A DNA stretch of 9,024 nt, taken from positions 1 to 9,024 of the forward strand of contig JALSHM010000438.1 in the NCBI GenBank assembly GCA_026982235.1, written 5' to 3'. The DNA is from Robiginitomaculum sp. (GTDB lineage: Bacteria > Pseudomonadota > Alphaproteobacteria > Caulobacterales > Maricaulaceae). The notes under the pieces are model-generated. The model ran no database searches. It saw nothing but the letters and a program-made list of their open reading frames with translations, and had not been told where the DNA came from. Every line of letters begins with the position of its first letter. The stretch's first letter is position 1. The position numbers and the translations under genes are program-made. Below, one piece after another: positions 7,393 through 9,024 of the stretch.

Positions 7393-7956
7393 ATGCTTAA
7401 GAAAATGATATTGTTGGGGATTGTTCTGATTGCGCTTTTGGGTGCAGGGACGGCGCTTGTCTATAAGAGGGAGGCGTCTTTGACTTTACGCATCAAGCAA
7501 TACCATAGTGCCGTAAGCGCTCAGGATTTTGAGACAGCCTATAATCTCGCCAATCAATTAGCGGCGGACGGGTATTTGCCAGCACATGGTTTCTTGGCCA
7601 TGCTTTATGAAAACGGCACTGGCGTTATACAAAATATGGACATAGCGGTGGCGCAGTATAAGCTGGCCGCCATGTCCGGCGATGCAGCGGCGCAAACCCA
7701 TTTGGCAGGCCTGTATTTAAGTGGCAAAGGCGTGGAGGAGAGCCAAACAATGGCCGTACACTGGTACGAAAAAGCCGCCGCACAAAATCACCCAGAGGCG
7801 CAATATGAACTTGGTCGCCTTTACCAAAACGGTACGCTAAAAACCGAGGACACAAACAAAGCCCGCACCCTCCTCATGGGGGCATCACAGGGCGGCTATG
7901 CCAGAGCCAATACCATATTGGCAAATATGGACGCGTCCGAACTTGGACTACGTTAA
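7393..7956 (+). CDS. Small membrane-anchored or exported Sel1-repeat protein
   Basis: A 187-residue protein with a short basic start (MLKK) and a hydrophobic stretch (about 5-23) that is either a signal anchor or a signal peptide; no lipobox cysteine is seen. The rest should face the periplasm. Three Sel1-like repeats follow at about 62-97, 98-133 and 134-169, with an exact 36-residue period and the family signature A-x-LGxLYxxGxGV...A..WYxKAA. The region 32-60 looks like a degenerate preceding helix pair. Sel1 repeats form helical scaffolds for protein binding, so it is likely an adaptor or regulator. The ATG at 7393 has AGGG five bases upstream; the in-frame TTG just before it is less likely. 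It follows the PBP gene in the same direction. Rhizobial ExoR, inhibitor of the ChvG orthologue, is also a periplasmic Sel1-repeat protein, but this one is shorter and orthology is not shown. Confidence 0.88.
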   Translation: MLKKMILLGIVLIALLGAGTALVYKREASLTLRIKQYHSAVSAQDFETAYNLANQLAADGYLPAHGFLAMLYENGTGVIQNMDIAVAQYKLAAMSGDAAAQTHLAGLYLSGKGVEESQTMAVHWYEKAAAQNHPEAQYELGRLYQNGTLKTEDTNKARTLLMGASQGGYARANTILANMDASELGLR

Positions 7957-7973
7957 GATTTGCCCGATTTACC

Positions 7974-8765
7974 CTAAACCTCCGCGCCGACCGCGTGTAA
8001 TTTATCGCCGTTTTTGCGCAGCCAGGCTTTTGCGGGTTTTACTGTGTCCACGAGTTCGTCGCATAGCCCCCAGAAATTCTTTGAATGGTCGGGGTGGACG
8101 AGGTGGGCGCATTCGTGGGCGCACACATAGTCGAGTACATAGGGTGGGGCGCAGATTAAGCGCCAAGAATAGGATATGTGGGTGCCGGATTTGCGGCTGA
8201 CGCACGAACCCCAGCGTGAACTGGTATCGCGGACACTTATTTTGTCGACCGTTTTGCCAAGCGTGCCCGCATGGACTTGGGTGCAATTAGTCAAGGCTTC
8301 ACGGGCTTCGCGGATGAGAAACCTCTTAGTGCGCCCGGGCAGGGTATCGGGGTGCGCCGGGACGATGAGATTCTTTAGCTCTGCGTCAAAATGCGGATGT
8401 CCGCGCGGGCTTGGGCTGAACAGTTTATAGTGTTCGCCGCGAAACAAAATATCGCCGCCCTCGATGAATGGTTGCGCCTTTGGTAAGGCTTCTAACTGTA
8501 CCAATATCCAGTCATATTTCTCGCGCACGAATTTTTGCGCGTCCTTGAGCCGTCTTGCGCTACCGGGCACCGTCACGCAAACTCGCCGCCCTGCCGTATC
8601 CATTTTGATACTGATACGCCGCGCCCGTGGCCGTAAATAATAAATAATCCGGGAATCACTATCATCTGTCCATGTGGTATTGCTTATTGCGCTTGGCGGT
8701 ACTATCTTAGTAGGCGATAGAAGATTTAATTTAGCCCTATTTAATTTAGACAGGAAGCCCGCCAT
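7974..8765 (-). CDS. YgjP-type zinc metallopeptidase (M48-like, DUF45/SprT-fold)
   Basis: Putative cytoplasmic zinc metalloprotease of the YgjP (COG1451) family; substrates are unknown for this class. The 263 residues contain the family landmarks: RPRARRISIKM (45-55), KxFVREKYDWI (about 78-87), the SRWGSC motif (183-188) and the zinc site HECAH (217-221; H217, H221, catalytic E218), with third ligand H227 in PDHSKNFW. All key residues are intact. The ATG at 8765 is the only ATG, GTG or TTG before the conserved core, and GAGAAAG seven bases upstream supports it. The first 40 or so residues are not conserved-looking and include a KLN repeat produced by a DNA direct repeat. It converges with the Sel1 gene, with only 17 bases between stops and no terminator hairpin there, and it shares CATG with the divergent lipoprotein start. 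Confidence 0.92.
   Translation of the reverse strand: MAGFLSKLNRAKLNLLSPTKIVPPSAISNTTWTDDSDSRIIYYLRPRARRISIKMDTAGRRVCVTVPGSARRLKDAQKFVREKYDWILVQLEALPKAQPFIEGGDILFRGEHYKLFSPSPRGHPHFDAELKNLIVPAHPDTLPGRTKRFLIREAREALTNCTQVHAGTLGKTVDKISVRDTSSRWGSCVSRKSGTHISYSWRLICAPPYVLDYVCAHECAHLVHPDHSKNFWGLCDELVDTVKPAKAWLRKNGDKLHAVGAEV
8725..8749. repeat. Direct repeat TTTAATTTAG x2, 15-bp period
   Basis: Two perfect 10-bp copies at 8725-8734 and 8740-8749 lie inside the start of the metallopeptidase gene and just before the lipoprotein Shine-Dalgarno (AGGAAG, 8752-8757). An imperfect CTATC-N9-GATAG inverted pair (8702-8720) is adjacent. The position suggests an operator for the divergent pair, but the repeat also simply encodes KLN twice. 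Confidence 0.4.
8752..8757 (+). promoter_or_regulatory. Ribosome binding site of the lipoprotein gene
   Basis: AGGAAG stands six bases before the ATG at 8764, which fixes that start even though it overlaps the opposite gene's start codon. Confidence 0.75.
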
Positions 8766-9024
8766 GAATATACTTTCTCAAAAACATCTCAAATTCTCAA
8801 CGCTTGCACTGGCTGGTGCAATGTCGACCACGCTTATCTTGGGAGGTTGTGGAGATAAGGACAAGCCGAAAAATGCAGAAATCAAGAAAATTGAAAAAGT
8901 CGCAACCCGTAAAGTCGATAATGCCGAAGCTGAGCGCGCTTTGACGGCCTTGTCTTTGAATGAACCAGGTAGTGGTGCTTTATCGTGGGCCAAGCGTACT
9001 GGAGACAGCGGCAATTACACTTAT
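8764..9024 (+). CDS. Putative lipoprotein, unknown function (partial, C-terminus beyond right edge)
   Basis: Open from the ATG at 8764 to the window end, 87 residues, with no stop reached. A lipoprotein signal peptide is clear: basic n-region (K7, H8, K10), hydrophobic core (about 11-26) and lipobox LGGC with lipidated C29, followed by GDKDKPK. The mature start is charged (K/E rich to about 50), then ERALTALSLNEPGSGALSWAKR and a NYTY end that looks like the beginning of a folded, strand-rich domain. D31 is at mature position +3, not +2, so the E. coli-type inner-membrane retention signal is absent; outer-membrane sorting is possible. AGGAAG six bases upstream supports the start. The promoter must lie within the opposite metallopeptidase gene. 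I do not recognise the family from this fragment. Confidence 0.85.
   Translation, partial: MNILSQKHLKFSTLALAGAMSTTLILGGCGDKDKPKNAEIKKIEKVATRKVDNAEAERALTALSLNEPGSGALSWAKRTGDSGNYTY

Noticed and set aside
8693..8721. TTGGCG-N17-GATAGA as the lipoprotein promoter
   Set aside because: Only four of six and three of six consensus matches; too weak to list as a promoter.
8778..9014. 78-codon minus-strand open frame opposite the lipoprotein gene
   Set aside because: The plus strand has a good ribosome site, lipoprotein signal and lipobox; the minus frame has none of these.

Overview
The window looks like a chromosomal segment of an alphaproteobacterium with a moderate GC content, roughly half. The strongest marker is a ChvG/ChvI two-component pair, whose regulator is very close to the ChvI (ExoS/ChvI, BatR) family of that class. 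GANTC (CcrM-type) sites in two intergenic gaps and a perfect CtrA-type site (TTAA-N7-TTAA) before a penicillin-binding protein gene also fit a stalked or budding lineage such as Caulobacterales or Hyphomonadales. That placement is inference; no rRNA is present to confirm it. I see no tRNA, rRNA, CRISPR array, insertion sequence or phage gene.

Layout. 1-1548 (minus) is the sensor kinase ChvG, cut by the left edge. 1600-2304 (minus) is its response regulator ChvI, transcribed first, with a 51-base spacer. A 230-base divergent intergenic region (2305-2534) holds an 8-bp inverted repeat and a probable promoter. To the right, on the plus strand, come an unrecognised 182-residue soluble protein (2535-3083), a 669-residue cation/proton antiporter with a C-terminal Rossmann domain (3093-5102, 9 bases after the previous gene), a bifunctional class A penicillin-binding protein (5166-7265) and a small membrane-anchored or exported Sel1-repeat protein (7393-7956). 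Convergent to these is a YgjP-type zinc metallopeptidase (7974-8765, minus). Its start codon overlaps, in a shared CATG, that of a divergent lipoprotein gene (8764 to the right edge, plus). No stretch over 300 bases lacks a gene.

How the genes may work together. ChvGI systems respond to acid, osmotic or cell-wall stress. Here the pair sits beside an antiporter that would handle pH or Na+/K+, a peptidoglycan polymerase/crosslinker and a Sel1-repeat protein facing the periplasm. In rhizobia the periplasmic Sel1-repeat protein ExoR is the inhibitor of the ChvG orthologue ExoS. The most interesting idea from this window is therefore that the small Sel1 protein is an analogue of ExoR, or a partner of the penicillin-binding protein. 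The sequence makes this plausible but does not prove it.
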